A stretch of DNA of 64,000 nucleotides from a bacterium. GTDB lineage: Bacteria; Bacillota; Bacilli; Lactobacillales; Streptococcaceae. Location of the stretch: the NCBI GenBank assembly GCA_905221195.1, contig CAJNCF010000004.1:164810-228809 (forward strand), read 5' to 3'. The notes beneath the pieces were generated by a model. The model searched no databases and was not told the origin of the DNA. It was given only the letters and a program-made list of their open reading frames with translations. Below are positions 20,507-28,803 of the stretch, piece after piece. The first letter of the stretch is position 1. Each line of letters begins with the position of its first letter. Both the position numbers and the translations under genes were made by a program.

Positions 20507-21765
20507 TAGTCCACCATTTGTGGATTTTCAACCACAACCCAAGGTAAACCATACTCATTCAAAGCTTCCATGAATGGATCTGGATCTAACTCCTCAAGGT
20601 TATACACTCCAGCTTGTTTCCAAGTACCGTTCATAACTAATTTTGTACCTATCATGGCTGGAACTCCAGTTGTGTAAGAAATGGCTTGCGAACCAACTTC
20701 TGCGTAACATTCCTGATGATCGCAGACATTGTAGATGTAGATGGTCTTTTCAACACCATCCTTGACACCTGTAAAGATACAACCGATATTGGTTTTACCA
20801 ACAGTGCGTGGGCCAAGGCTGGCTGGATCTGGAAGCAAGGCTTTTAAGAATTGGATTGGAACAATTTCTTGGCCATTGAAGTTAATGGCATCCGTACGAA
20901 GGAGACCGACATTTTCCAAACATTTCATGTGCGTCAAGTATGATTGACCAAAAGTCATAAAGAAACGAATGCGTTTGACTCCAGGAATGTTTTTGGCCAA
21001 TGATTCAATTTCTTCATGGTGAAGGAGATACATATCTTTTTGTCCAACTTGAGGGAAATCATACTCACGTTTGATAGACATAGCTTCGACTTCGACCCAT
21101 TTCCCATCTTCCCAGTAAGAACCTGGCGCAGAAACCTCGCGTAGATTGATTTCTGGGTTAAAGTTGGTTGCAAATGGATAACCGTGGTCACCACCATTAC
21201 AGTCTAAAATGTCGATATAGTGGATTTCATCAAAATAGTGTTTGAGAGCATAGGCAGAAAAGACACTAGTCACACCTGGGTCAAAGCCAGATCCAAGGAG
21301 AGCAGTCAAGCCTGCCTCTTTGAATTTCTCCTGATAAGCCCATTGCCATGAGTAGTCAAAGTAGGCTGTAAAACCAAGTTCTTTGCAACGTTTTTCGTAG
21401 ATAGCACGCCATTCTGGATCTTCTGTGTCTTCTGCTTCGTAGTTGGCTGTGTCGATATAGTGAACACCTGTTGCCAAACAAGCGTCCATAATGGTTAAAT
21501 CTTGATATGGTAACGCTACGTTCAAAACAGCTTCTGGTTTGTAGCTTTCAATCAGGGCAATCACTTCTTCAACCTTGTCAGCATCAAGAGCAGCTGTCTC
21601 AATTTTTGTCGTAGTTTTCCCTTCTAACTTCGCCTTCAAGTCATCACATTTTGACTTGGTACGGCTAGCAATCATAATCTCTGTAAATGTTTCGCTATCT
21701 TGGCAAATCTTTGAAATAGCAACTTGGGCAACGCCCCCACATCCAATAACTAATAAACGACTCAT
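20506..21765 (-). CDS. lys1: Carboxynorspermidine/carboxyspermidine synthase (saccharopine dehydrogenase family)
   Basis: This 419-aa NADPH-dependent enzyme joins aspartate semialdehyde and putrescine to make carboxyspermidine. It begins with a Rossmann motif (LLVIGCGGVAQVAISKI) and carries the saccharopine dehydrogenase C-terminal domain. It is often annotated as saccharopine dehydrogenase (lys1), but its position directly before nspC and among agmatine genes identifies it as a carboxyspermidine synthase. The start overlaps the speE stop by 4 nt. Aspartate semialdehyde would come from Asd, also encoded in this window. Confidence 0.92.
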   Translation of the reverse strand: MSRLLVIGCGGVAQVAISKICQDSETFTEIMIASRTKSKCDDLKAKLEGKTTTKIETAALDADKVEEVIALIESYKPEAVLNVALPYQDLTIMDACLATGVHYIDTANYEAEDTEDPEWRAIYEKRCKELGFTAYFDYSWQWAYQEKFKEAGLTALLGSGFDPGVTSVFSAYALKHYFDEIHYIDILDCNGGDHGYPFATNFNPEINLREVSAPGSYWEDGKWVEVEAMSIKREYDFPQVGQKDMYLLHHEEIESLAKNIPGVKRIRFFMTFGQSYLTHMKCLENVGLLRTDAINFNGQEIVPIQFLKALLPDPASLGPRTVGKTNIGCIFTGVKDGVEKTIYIYNVCDHQECYAEVGSQAISYTTGVPAMIGTKLVMNGTWKQAGVYNLEELDPDPFMEALNEYGLPWVVVENPQMVD

Positions 21766-22622
21766 TTTTTTCCTTCCTCTTCTTCTAAAATGTCCTCAAC
21801 ATACTTAGGCAACATAAAGGCTCCTACATGTAAGTTTGCAGTGTAGTATTCAGTGAAAAGCTGGCGTTTTTTCCAGCCTTCCTTGTCAAAATCTTTGACA
21901 GGGTGGTATTTTTTCGATGCAAATCCAAACAACCAATAGCCAGCTGGACTGGTTGGAATATGGGCCTGATAGACCCGACTGATTGGAAAGGCTTGATTGA
22001 CCTTGCGATGCATACTTCGGCAAGCTGACTCATCCTCGTCAAAGAAAGGACTACCATGCTGGTAAATCATGATACCGTCTTCTTTAAGAGCACGATAGCT
22101 ATTACCATAAAATTCCTTGGTAAAAAGCCCTTCCGTATGTCCAAATGGATCTGTCGCATCGTTGATGATAATATCGTAGTCATCTTCGCAGTTTCGCAAA
22201 AAGCGTAGCCCGTTTTGATAGTAAATGGTAACACGAGGATCATCTAGCCCTGAAGCAAAGTCTGGGAAATACTCACGACAGACCTCAACCAACATCTCAT
22301 CTGGTTCCACAATATCGATTTGTTCCAGTTCAGGATAAAGTGTTAATACTTGAGCAACACCACCGTCACCACCCCCAATAACCAAGACTTTCTTGGGATT
22401 GGGATGTACAGCCATGGGAACGTGGACGGTCATTTCATTGTAGACAAAATCATCCGCATCTGAGAACAAAACATGCCCATTTAAAATCAAAATCTTCCCA
22501 AAAGCTGGCGTGTCTAAAACTTCGATATCTTGCCATTCACTTTTACCAGCGTAGAGTTGCTTGGCTGTTCTCAGGGATAATTTGACATCTGGAGTATGAA
22601 CTTCAGAAAACCATAAATCCAT
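21762..22622 (-). CDS. speE: Spermidine synthase-type aminopropyltransferase
   Basis: This 286-aa member of the SpeE family has the decarboxylated-SAM binding motif GGGDGGVAQVL, the acidic residue in DIVEPDEM, and the catalytic aspartate in NDATDPFGHT. Classical SpeE needs decarboxylated SAM made by SpeD, and no speD lies in this window. In this operon spermidine can instead be made by Lys1/NspC, so SpeE is either redundant or has another substrate. The ATG directly abuts the speA stop and the gene overlaps lys1 by 4 nt. Confidence 0.93.
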   Translation of the reverse strand: MDLWFSEVHTPDVKLSLRTAKQLYAGKSEWQDIEVLDTPAFGKILILNGHVLFSDADDFVYNEMTVHVPMAVHPNPKKVLVIGGGDGGVAQVLTLYPELEQIDIVEPDEMLVEVCREYFPDFASGLDDPRVTIYYQNGLRFLRNCEDDYDIIINDATDPFGHTEGLFTKEFYGNSYRALKEDGIMIYQHGSPFFDEDESACRSMHRKVNQAFPISRVYQAHIPTSPAGYWLFGFASKKYHPVKDFDKEGWKKRQLFTEYYTANLHVGAFMLPKYVEDILEEEEGKK

Positions 22623-24083
22623 CTAGTTCTCCTTTCTCTTAATGACGTTAATGTGATTGACCTCTTGATCTTCCGTCCCTTGGAGGGAGCAACCACGTTC
22701 CTTGGCAAATTGGATATAGTCGACAATTTCTCGTGTAATGCGTTCACCAGGAGCCAAGATAGGAATCCCTGGAGGATAGCACATGACAAATTCCCCACAG
22801 ACCTGTCCAACAGACTCGTCCAAGTATAGGCTTCTACGCTGGGCATAAAAGGCTTCCTGAGGAGATAGGACCAACTCGGGCTGAATATATTCTCCAGCTA
22901 TCAAGTCCTTCCCATCTCGAGAATAGAGTCTCTTGATATCAGCCAAAGCACCAACCAAGCGCTCGATGTCTTGGATACGGTCACCAATGGAAATATAAGC
23001 CAATATGTTCCCAATATCACCAAACTCGATCTGAATGTCGTATTCATCGCGTAGGAGGTCATAAACCTCGATACCTGTTAAGCCAATACCCTGAGTGTAA
23101 ACTGACAACTTGGTTACATCAAAATCACATACCGACACACCATCTATTAACTCTTTTGAGTAGGCATAGTAACCACCGATAGCATTGATTTCACGACGAG
23201 CGTATTCGGATAGCTCAATGACCTTTTCAAACGACTCTTTACCACGAAGGGCTAAATTTCGACGCGAAATATCCAGACTAGCCATCAACAAGTAAGAGGC
23301 AGATGTTGACTGGGTTAGGTTTATGATTTGACGAACGTACTCAGAATTCATCTGCTCCCCTATTAAAAGAAGCGAACTTTGGGTCAAACTCCCACCAGAC
23401 TTATGCATAGAGACCGCCGCCATATCAGCTCCTGCATCCATAGCAGACAGTGGTAGTTTATCTGTGAAATGCAAATGCGCTCCATGGGCTTCATCTACTA
23501 AAACCAGCATGCCAGCTTCATGAGCCATTTCTGTCAACCACTTTAGGTCTGAACAGATGCCGTAATAAGTAGGATTGTTAATTAAAATGGCCTTGGCATC
23601 AGGATGTTCTTTTATAGCTTGAGCCACTCGTTCATTTTCGAGTCCTAAAGCGATGCCGATTTTAGGATCCACACTCATCTCGATATAGATAGGAATGGCA
23701 CCGCATAAAACCAGAGCATTGATAGCAGATTTATGGACATTTCGTGGCAGAATAATCTTATCTCCTGCTTTACAAGTAGAAAGAATCATAGTCTGTACCG
23801 ATGAAGTTGTTCCACCAATCATGAGAAAGGCATGGCTAGCTCCAAAAGCATCAGCTGCCAGCTCCTCCGCATCTCGAATAACCGAAATGGGATGGCCTAG
23901 ATTATCCAAGGGTTTCATCGAATTAACATCAATGCCAACACATTTTTCCCCTAACAGTTCGACAAGTTCCGGATTTCCCCGCCCACGTTTGTGACCTGGT
24001 ACATCAAAGGGAACAATTCGTTTCTTGCGTAGCTTTACCAAGGCCTCATAAATTGGAGCTTGGTTTTGATCTAACTCTTTCAA
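22623..24083 (-). CDS. speA: Arginine decarboxylase (Orn/Lys/Arg decarboxylase family, fold I)
   Basis: This 486-aa PLP decarboxylase lacks the N-terminal wing domain, like Bacillus SpeA. PLP-binding residues are seen in LVDEAHG (D197, H200) and SMHKSGG (K228). It is often annotated as lysine decarboxylase (cad), but the downstream agmatine deiminase and carbamoylputrescine amidase make arginine the logical substrate, and I recall pneumococcal work supporting this. The start is TTG at 24083 with AAAGGAG 6-7 nt upstream; the nearby ATG at 24088 is out of frame. It heads the operon and lies 60 nt behind an intrinsic terminator in its leader. Confidence 0.94.
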   Translation of the reverse strand: MKELDQNQAPIYEALVKLRKKRIVPFDVPGHKRGRGNPELVELLGEKCVGIDVNSMKPLDNLGHPISVIRDAEELAADAFGASHAFLMIGGTTSSVQTMILSTCKAGDKIILPRNVHKSAINALVLCGAIPIYIEMSVDPKIGIALGLENERVAQAIKEHPDAKAILINNPTYYGICSDLKWLTEMAHEAGMLVLVDEAHGAHLHFTDKLPLSAMDAGADMAAVSMHKSGGSLTQSSLLLIGEQMNSEYVRQIINLTQSTSASYLLMASLDISRRNLALRGKESFEKVIELSEYARREINAIGGYYAYSKELIDGVSVCDFDVTKLSVYTQGIGLTGIEVYDLLRDEYDIQIEFGDIGNILAYISIGDRIQDIERLVGALADIKRLYSRDGKDLIAGEYIQPELVLSPQEAFYAQRRSLYLDESVGQVCGEFVMCYPPGIPILAPGERITREIVDYIQFAKERGCSLQGTEDQEVNHINVIKRKEN

Positions 24084-24142
24084 GACATACTCCTTTCCAT
24101 ATTTTTAGAACCTCACCATAAATAAGGAACTAAAGGATACTT

Positions 24143-24172
24143 ATGAAAAAAGAGCAGGTTTTCACCTGCTCT
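24143..24172 (-). terminator. Intrinsic terminator in the speA leader (attenuator candidate)
   Basis: On the minus strand AGAGCAGGT-GAAA-ACCTGCTCT forms a perfect 9-bp stem with a GNRA-like tetraloop, followed at once by TTTTTTC. It lies 60 nt before the speA start codon and downstream of the leader promoter at 24479-24507. Transcription of speA from that promoter therefore needs readthrough. Confidence 0.85.
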
Positions 24173-24472
24173 GCAATCTTCTGACGTTTTTATGTTTGTT
24201 TCTTTTGAGTATGTCTGTTCCTGATGTTTCCTAACTCTCTAGTAGCAAATATTACGTACTTTATTGATCGTTTCACAAGATGACGTGTGCTTTCACCACA
24301 CTAAAAATTATGAATTAGGACAAAAATCCTAACATCAACTTATAAAAGTAGGCTTTTAACCCTATCAATAATGTGGCTTTTCAACCACGCTTCGGCATTC
24401 AACCCTGCCTGTCCGTAGGCATTTTTTACTCGGGTTTATATTTGCTAGAAAACATCATCTCATTTTCTAAGC
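24173..24472 (-). ncRNA. Structured leader RNA / candidate riboswitch or sRNA upstream of the spermidine operon
   Basis: The predicted transcript runs from about 24472 to the terminator, roughly 330 nt in total. It contains five local hairpins: 24406-24421 (TGCCT/AGGCA), 24373-24388 (GTGGTT-GAAA-AGCCAC in RNA), 24343-24358, 24315-24332 (TTAGGA/TCCTAA) and 24285-24301 (GTGTG/CACAC). An AACCC near the 5' end (24432-24436) can pair with either of two downstream GGGTT segments (24401-24405, 24358-24362), which would make alternative folds. Related GGTTnAA..GCC motifs occur three times. No ORF with a good start is visible in it. It matches no riboswitch class that I recognise; T-box, lysine, guanidine and SAM types were considered. 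It could equally be a stand-alone sRNA. Confidence 0.6.
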
Positions 24473-24478
24473 TTTATT

Positions 24479-24507
24479 ACTATATCATGTTTTTAAAAAC
24501 TTGTAAA
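24479..24507 (-). promoter_or_regulatory. Promoter of the speA leader RNA
   Basis: On the minus strand TTTACA (24502-24507) and TATAGT (24479-24484) are separated by 17 nt. A TGA before the -10 gives an extended -10. The predicted start is about 24472. Confidence 0.75.
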
Positions 24508-24743
24508 GCATTTTTTGATAAAAAACAAAAATATGTTCGTAAATTGTTTAGTTTATGTAAAAAATATCAATAAATATTTTCTTGTAAACGATTATAAAGT
24601 GAACGAAATGATTACAGTATTTAATTTGAAATTCTTTCATGCCATTCTATACTCTTTACCTTCTGTGTTTGACAGATTAGATAAGATGACGACATTTTTA
24701 CATCATTAAAATCGTGCAACTTTTTTCAGACAGTTTTAAAAGA
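24508..24743. other. AT-rich intergenic stretch
   Basis: This is the remainder of the 0.7-kb gap between the speA leader promoter and the VIT1 gene promoter. It is AT-rich with short open frames on both strands, none with a convincing ribosome-binding site. I see no repeat or further conserved element. Confidence 0.5.
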
Positions 24744-24772
24744 TTGATTTCCTTATATTTTTCCTTTATACT
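24744..24772 (+). promoter_or_regulatory. Promoter of the VIT1-family gene
   Basis: TTGATT (24744-24749) and TATACT (24767-24772) are 17 nt apart. AAGGAG follows, 18 nt before the ATG of the next gene. Confidence 0.75.
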
Positions 24773-24790
24773 GGATAAAAGGAGAATAAT

Positions 24791-25486
24791 ATGTCAGAAA
24801 CAAATCACGAAATTGATTCAAATTTTGCAGGTCGTTTAAATATCCTACGTGCGGGCGTTCTTGGTGCCAATGATGGGATTATTTCCATTGCGGGTGTGGT
24901 TATCGGGGTTGCCAGTGCCACGACCAATATCTGGATTATCTTTTTATCAGGCTTTGCAGCTATCTTGGCAGGTGCCTTTTCTATGGCTGGTGGAGAATAT
25001 GTATCCGTTTCAACTCAGAAAGATACAGAGGAAGCAGCCGTTGCGCGAGAAAAACTCTTGCTAGACCAAGATTTGGAACTAGCCAAAAAGTCCCTTTATG
25101 CTGCCTATATCCAAAATGGAGAATGTGAAACCTCTGCCCAACTCTTAACCAACAAGGCCTTTCTTAAAAATCCACTCAAGGCTCTGGTAGAAGAAAAATA
25201 TGGGATTGAGTATGAAGAATTTACCAATCCTTGGCACGCTGCCATTTCCAGCTTTGTTGCCTTTTTCCTTGGAAGTTTGCCTCCAATGCTCTCAGTGACC
25301 ATTTTCCCAAGTGATTTCCGCATTCCTGCTACTGTCCTGATTGTAGGACTCTCACTCTTGGTTACTGGCTATACTAGTGCCAAACTTGGAAAAGCCCCAA
25401 CTAAAACAGCTATGATTCGAAACCTTGCTATTGGTCTCTTGACTATGGGAGTTACCTTTCTGCTCGGACAACTTTTCAGCATTTAA
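24791..25486 (+). CDS. VIT1/CCC1-family iron/manganese transporter
   Basis: This 231-aa membrane protein has the CCC1/VIT1 signatures: LGANDGIISIAGVV in the first membrane segment, then AGAFSMAGGEYVSVS, and three more C-terminal membrane segments. A charged cytoplasmic loop (about residues 75-140) corresponds to the metal-binding region of the family. It is monocistronic with a consensus promoter, and is followed by a BOX repeat and a terminator. Family members export or store Fe2+/Mn2+; direction and metal here are inferred. Confidence 0.9.
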   Translation: MSETNHEIDSNFAGRLNILRAGVLGANDGIISIAGVVIGVASATTNIWIIFLSGFAAILAGAFSMAGGEYVSVSTQKDTEEAAVAREKLLLDQDLELAKKSLYAAYIQNGECETSAQLLTNKAFLKNPLKALVEEKYGIEYEEFTNPWHAAISSFVAFFLGSLPPMLSVTIFPSDFRIPATVLIVGLSLLVTGYTSAKLGKAPTKTAMIRNLAIGLLTMGVTFLLGQLFSI

Positions 25487-25637
25487 TACTCTTCGAAAAT
25501 CTCTTCAAACCATGTCAGCTTCGCCTTGCCGTATATATGTGTAACTGACTTCGTCAGTTCTATCTGCAACCTCAAAGCAGTGCTTTGAGCAACCTGCGGC
25601 TAGCTTCCTAGTTTGCTTTTTGATTTTCATTGAGTAT
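25487..25637 (+). repeat. BOX element (boxA-boxB-boxC)
   Basis: This roughly 151-bp copy of the pneumococcal/mitis BOX repeat starts with TACTCTTCGAAAATCTCTTC and contains the boxA segment used in BOX typing (GTCAGCTTCGCCTTGCCGTA here). It has one boxB (ACTGACTTCGTCAGT hairpin and the CAAAGCAGTGCTTTGAG hairpin) and ends in the boxC signature TTTTCATTGAGTAT. It begins directly after the stop codon of the transporter gene. Confidence 0.92.
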
Positions 25638-25649
25638 AAAATACAAGAA

Positions 25650-25682
25650 ATACCTCGATTTTGAAGTCGAGGTATCTTTTTT
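25650..25682. terminator. Bidirectional terminator between VIT1 gene and BceB-like gene
   Basis: ATACCTCGA and TCGAGGTAT form a 9-bp stem with an 8-nt loop, followed by CTTTTTT on the plus strand. The minus side has a shorter T tract. Confidence 0.8.
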
Positions 25683-27670
25683 TACATTTGTACAATCTTG
25701 CGATAACTTCTTGAAGTAACTATGAAAATCAGCACATAGGCAATGAGGAAGATAGCGCAGATAGACAAGGTCACAATCAACATCATAGTCGTATCCAGTA
25801 CACCAATTACTTTTAAAATCAGACTAAGCATATGGTAGGCAAAGGCTAAATGTATGAAGGCAAAAAGCAAAGGAAGGAAGAAAACAGTTAAAACCTGTTT
25901 GTTAATGGTTTGCTTGATTTGCTTTTGATCTAAACCAACTTTCTGCAAGATAATAAAGCGCTCACGGTCTTCATAACCTTCAGAAATTTGTTTGTAGTAG
26001 ATGACCAGAACAGTTCCGACCATAAAGATAATGGATAGGAAAATACCAATAAAGAAGACACCGCCAAAGAGGACACTCATTTGAGCACTAGCATCTGCTA
26101 GAGTGCTACCATACACATAGTTACCTTCAGTGTTTAATTGAGCATTAAACTTTTGTAAGTATTTTTCATATTCTTCAGCGACTTTGAGTTGCTCTTCTTC
26201 ACTGATACTTACATTCATACCACCGTAAAACTGATTATAGATATCCGAATCTGGGAATTGGTCCAAAAAGGCTTGTAAATTAGGTACAACAAGGTAATTG
26301 TAATCAGAAGTCAAGATATTAAACTGATTTGGGACATGATTGACAATAAAATCTTTATCAAATTCTTCTTTGACAGAAAATTGATGATCATTTAGAGTTA
26401 GAGCTTTCTGTTCTTTAACTCCCTCATTCTTTGCAAAGAGTCCGACCTCATTTCCTGATAGAGACAGTTTTTGACCAGTCATATTTTCATAATCTTTTTG
26501 GTCAAATACCATGAAAACTGTTTTGACTTGGACACGGTTTTGTCCTTTTTCAAAAATGGTTAACTTGGTTCCTTCTTGGTTTGCAACACCAAAGTAAGCG
26601 TAACGAAGAACTTCTTTCTCTTTAATCTTATAACCTTTATCACTTGCAAACTGGCTCAAGAGTTTGTCCAAGTCTTCTTTTTCAACATTTTGTCCAGTAA
26701 TTCCAAAGTCATGAGGATTTAGAACTTTTTTAAAGCTTTCTGAGGCATTGAAAATACTAGTCGCTGCTGACATGGTTACCAAAACCATTGTTGACAAAAT
26801 AGCGATAGTTGCTAGTCCAACCGCATTTTTCTTCATACGGAAAATCAAGTTGGAAACAGAGATAAGATTATTTGGTTGGTAATAGTATTTCTTATTTTTC
26901 TTTAAGATTTGGAGGAAAACGGTAATCCCTGCATTGAACAAAAGATAGGTTCCAAAGATAACCAGTAAAACAGCTAGGAAGAAGGTTGTTAAGGCTGTCA
27001 GAGGATCTTTTACAGTAAGGGAAAGATAATATCCAATCCCTAAACTAATGGATCCAAGAATGGTTTGGAGAGGTAGGAAACGACCTTTTTTCTCACCACT
27101 GGCTTTTTCACGAGAAAGCTGGAGGGCATTCATACGGGCGATTCTAAGGGCGTTCAGGAACATGAGGCCTAGGAAAATCAATCCAAAGACAACAAGTACT
27201 GTAATGACAACTTTCATCTGGAAGGTAGCGACCAGTTCTACCTTCAATTTCATCAGTTTGAGCAAGAAGGCAAAAATCAACTTGTCAAACAAGGCTCCAA
27301 CACCGATACCTGCTCCAACAGTTAAAATTCCAAATAGAACCAACTCCTTAAAGGTCATACTAATCAGATGCCGCTTTTCCAAGCCCAACATGCCATAAAT
27401 CCCCAGTTCCTTGGAACGGTTTTTCATGACAAAACTATTGGCATAGAGGACGATAATAGCTGACGCAAGGGTGACAACAAACATACCAAATCCAAGAGTA
27501 GCTTGAATCGTTTCACCTCCACGGATTTCCGAAATCTTGGGATTGAAGGTTAGAGAGTAAAAGAGATAGGTGACGGTGACTGCCAAGAGAACAGCCAGCG
27601 CAAAAGGATAGTAGAGTTTGCGGTTTTTAATCAAGTTCGATACCGCTAACTTATTGGTTAATCGAAACAT
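25682..27670 (-). CDS. BceB-type ABC transporter permease (FtsX domain)
   Basis: This 662-aa permease has the BceB layout of about ten membrane segments, with one large extracellular domain (about residues 310-520) between segments seven and eight and FtsX-type cores near both ends. BceAB-type transporters protect against bacitracin and other lipid II-binding peptides and signal flux to a partner kinase. The matching ATPase is 1 nt upstream. The pneumococcal homologue contributes to bacitracin resistance, as I recall. No BceRS pair lies directly beside it. Confidence 0.92.
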   Translation of the reverse strand: MFRLTNKLAVSNLIKNRKLYYPFALAVLLAVTVTYLFYSLTFNPKISEIRGGETIQATLGFGMFVVTLASAIIVLYANSFVMKNRSKELGIYGMLGLEKRHLISMTFKELVLFGILTVGAGIGVGALFDKLIFAFLLKLMKLKVELVATFQMKVVITVLVVFGLIFLGLMFLNALRIARMNALQLSREKASGEKKGRFLPLQTILGSISLGIGYYLSLTVKDPLTALTTFFLAVLLVIFGTYLLFNAGITVFLQILKKNKKYYYQPNNLISVSNLIFRMKKNAVGLATIAILSTMVLVTMSAATSIFNASESFKKVLNPHDFGITGQNVEKEDLDKLLSQFASDKGYKIKEKEVLRYAYFGVANQEGTKLTIFEKGQNRVQVKTVFMVFDQKDYENMTGQKLSLSGNEVGLFAKNEGVKEQKALTLNDHQFSVKEEFDKDFIVNHVPNQFNILTSDYNYLVVPNLQAFLDQFPDSDIYNQFYGGMNVSISEEEQLKVAEEYEKYLQKFNAQLNTEGNYVYGSTLADASAQMSVLFGGVFFIGIFLSIIFMVGTVLVIYYKQISEGYEDRERFIILQKVGLDQKQIKQTINKQVLTVFFLPLLFAFIHLAFAYHMLSLILKVIGVLDTTMMLIVTLSICAIFLIAYVLIFIVTSRSYRKIVQM

Positions 27671-27671
27671 A

Positions 27672-28430
27672 CTAATTCACCTCGCTTGCCATGACAGTCA
27701 AGGTATCAGAGATTTCTTGGAACATCTGACGCTCTGTCTTCTCTCCACGGTAGATTTGATTGTAAAGAATGCCGTCCTTGATAAAGAGTACACGCTTAGC
27801 CCTGCTGGCTGCTGCCGTTGAGTGAGTTACCATGAGAATGGTTTGCCCACGCTCATTGATTTCGTCAAAAACATCCAGTAAAGCTGCAGATGACTTGGAA
27901 TCAAGAGCTCCCGTCGGCTCATCTGCAAGGAGAATTTCAGGCTCTGTGATGATAGCGCGGGCTACTGCTACACGCTGTTTTTGCCCACCTGAAATCTCGT
28001 AAGGGTACTTCTCTTGCAATTGGTTGATACCTAGATTCTCAGCAGTCACCACCAATTTCTTCATCATTTCCGTAATGGGTCTTCTTGACAAGACAAGTGG
28101 AAGCAAGATATTGTCCTTAACAGACAGAGTATCTAGCAAGTTAAAATCTTGGAAGACAAAGCCCAATTTTTCACGACGGAAGCTAGAAGCCTGTGAATTT
28201 TTAATAGTTGCTGTATCAGTTCCATTCAGGTAAACCTGACCACGAGTTGGTTTATCCAGCATAGCTAGGATATTGAGAAGAGTGGATTTACCAGAACCAG
28301 ACTCACCCATGATGGCAACGTAGTCACCCTTTTCTACGGTAAAGTGAATATCCTTGAGGGCCTCTACTTGGTTGCCCTGAAAACGAGTTTTATAAATTTT
28401 TTGAACGTGTTTTACATCTAAAAGTGTCAT
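27672..28430 (-). CDS. BceA-type ABC transporter ATP-binding protein
   Basis: The 252-aa ATPase has Walker [10 protein letters not shown], signature [12 protein letters not shown], Walker [13 protein letters not shown], and an H-loop in MVTHS. It belongs to the MacB/LolD/BceA class. The start chosen is the ATG at 28430, with AAGGAGATTCTC before it, rather than the longer open frame to 28487, which overlaps an upstream small ORF. It pairs with the BceB-like permease and is preceded by a 36-codon ORF and a BceR-type inverted repeat. Confidence 0.94.
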   Translation of the reverse strand: MTLLDVKHVQKIYKTRFQGNQVEALKDIHFTVEKGDYVAIMGESGSGKSTLLNILAMLDKPTRGQVYLNGTDTATIKNSQASSFRREKLGFVFQDFNLLDTLSVKDNILLPLVLSRRPITEMMKKLVVTAENLGINQLQEKYPYEISGGQKQRVAVARAIITEPEILLADEPTGALDSKSSAALLDVFDEINERGQTILMVTHSTAAASRAKRVLFIKDGILYNQIYRGEKTERQMFQEISDTLTVMASEVN

Positions 28431-28444
28431 GAGAATCTCCTTTC

Positions 28445-28555
28445 TTAATATCCCATCAAATGAAATGTAGCTTGCATCATAGCGCATCCCAGCTGAACGC
28501 GTTCGATTTCTTTGTGACTTGGTTTTCTTGTTTTCTTATGTAAGATTTGTTTCAT
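28445..28555 (-). CDS. 36-aa small basic peptide upstream of the BceAB-like operon
   Basis: The ORF starts ATG at 28555 with AAGGAGTAACATC before it, a near-perfect Shine-Dalgarno, and ends TAA 14 nt before the ATPase start. The N-terminal half is basic (MKQILHKKTRKPSHKEIERV) and the C-terminal half is neutral, with one cysteine and MMQATFHLMGY at the end. No signal peptide or membrane segment is evident. Its good site and tight placement argue for translation, either as a regulatory leader peptide or as a small accessory protein. Function unknown. Confidence 0.65.
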   Translation of the reverse strand: MKQILHKKTRKPSHKEIERVQLGCAMMQATFHLMGY

Positions 28556-28640
28556 GATGTTACTCCTTTGTTCTTTATGAGTCTAGTTTACATCAAAAGA
28601 AGACCGCTTGCCATAACCTAACCTTACAAAAGAGACTTTA

Positions 28641-28660
28641 ATCTTACATTTTTGTAAGAT
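28641..28660 (-). promoter_or_regulatory. BceR-type operator upstream of the BceAB-like operon
   Basis: ATCTTACA-TTTT-TGTAAGAT is a 20-bp perfect inverted repeat. It contains the TnACA-N4-TGTAA pattern described for BceR-like response regulators. It lies about 85 nt upstream of the 36-aa ORF. A TAAACT -10 candidate is near 28588 and no good -35 is seen, as expected for an activated promoter. Confidence 0.65.
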
Positions 28661-28712
28661 TGGGGGAAATGTAGATGTTTTATTAAAAATATTTTACCAC
28701 AAAAAGAAGGCA

Positions 28713-28741
28713 TGAAGAAAACCCTTGCGGATACAAGGGTT
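28713..28741 (-). terminator. Terminator after the PspC-domain gene
   Basis: On the minus strand AACCCTTG and CAAGGGTT form an 8-bp stem (28720-28741) followed by TTCTTC. Confidence 0.6.
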
Positions 28742-28803
28742 CAAGAAATGTTAAAATAGATTAGTCGAATTTATAGAATAACAGTAAAATAACTGTCTCT
28801 ACC

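Noticed and set aside
22623..24083. Lysine decarboxylase (cad) as the product
   Set aside because: The operon continues with agmatine deiminase and carbamoylputrescine amidase, so arginine decarboxylase fits better. Sequence alone does not exclude activity on lysine.
24173..24472. T-box or lysine riboswitch ahead of speA
   Set aside because: No AGGGTGGTACCGCG-type T-box sequence, no specifier loop, and no lysine-riboswitch core could be found.
24373..24709. Two plus-strand ORFs (66 and 64 aa) in the gap upstream of speA
   Set aside because: Neither has a Shine-Dalgarno or recognisable sequence, and one lies on the opposite strand of the structured leader RNA.
28431..28487. Longer start for the BceA-like ATPase
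   Set aside because: It overlaps the 36-aa ORF in another frame, while ATG 28430 has a strong ribosome-binding site.
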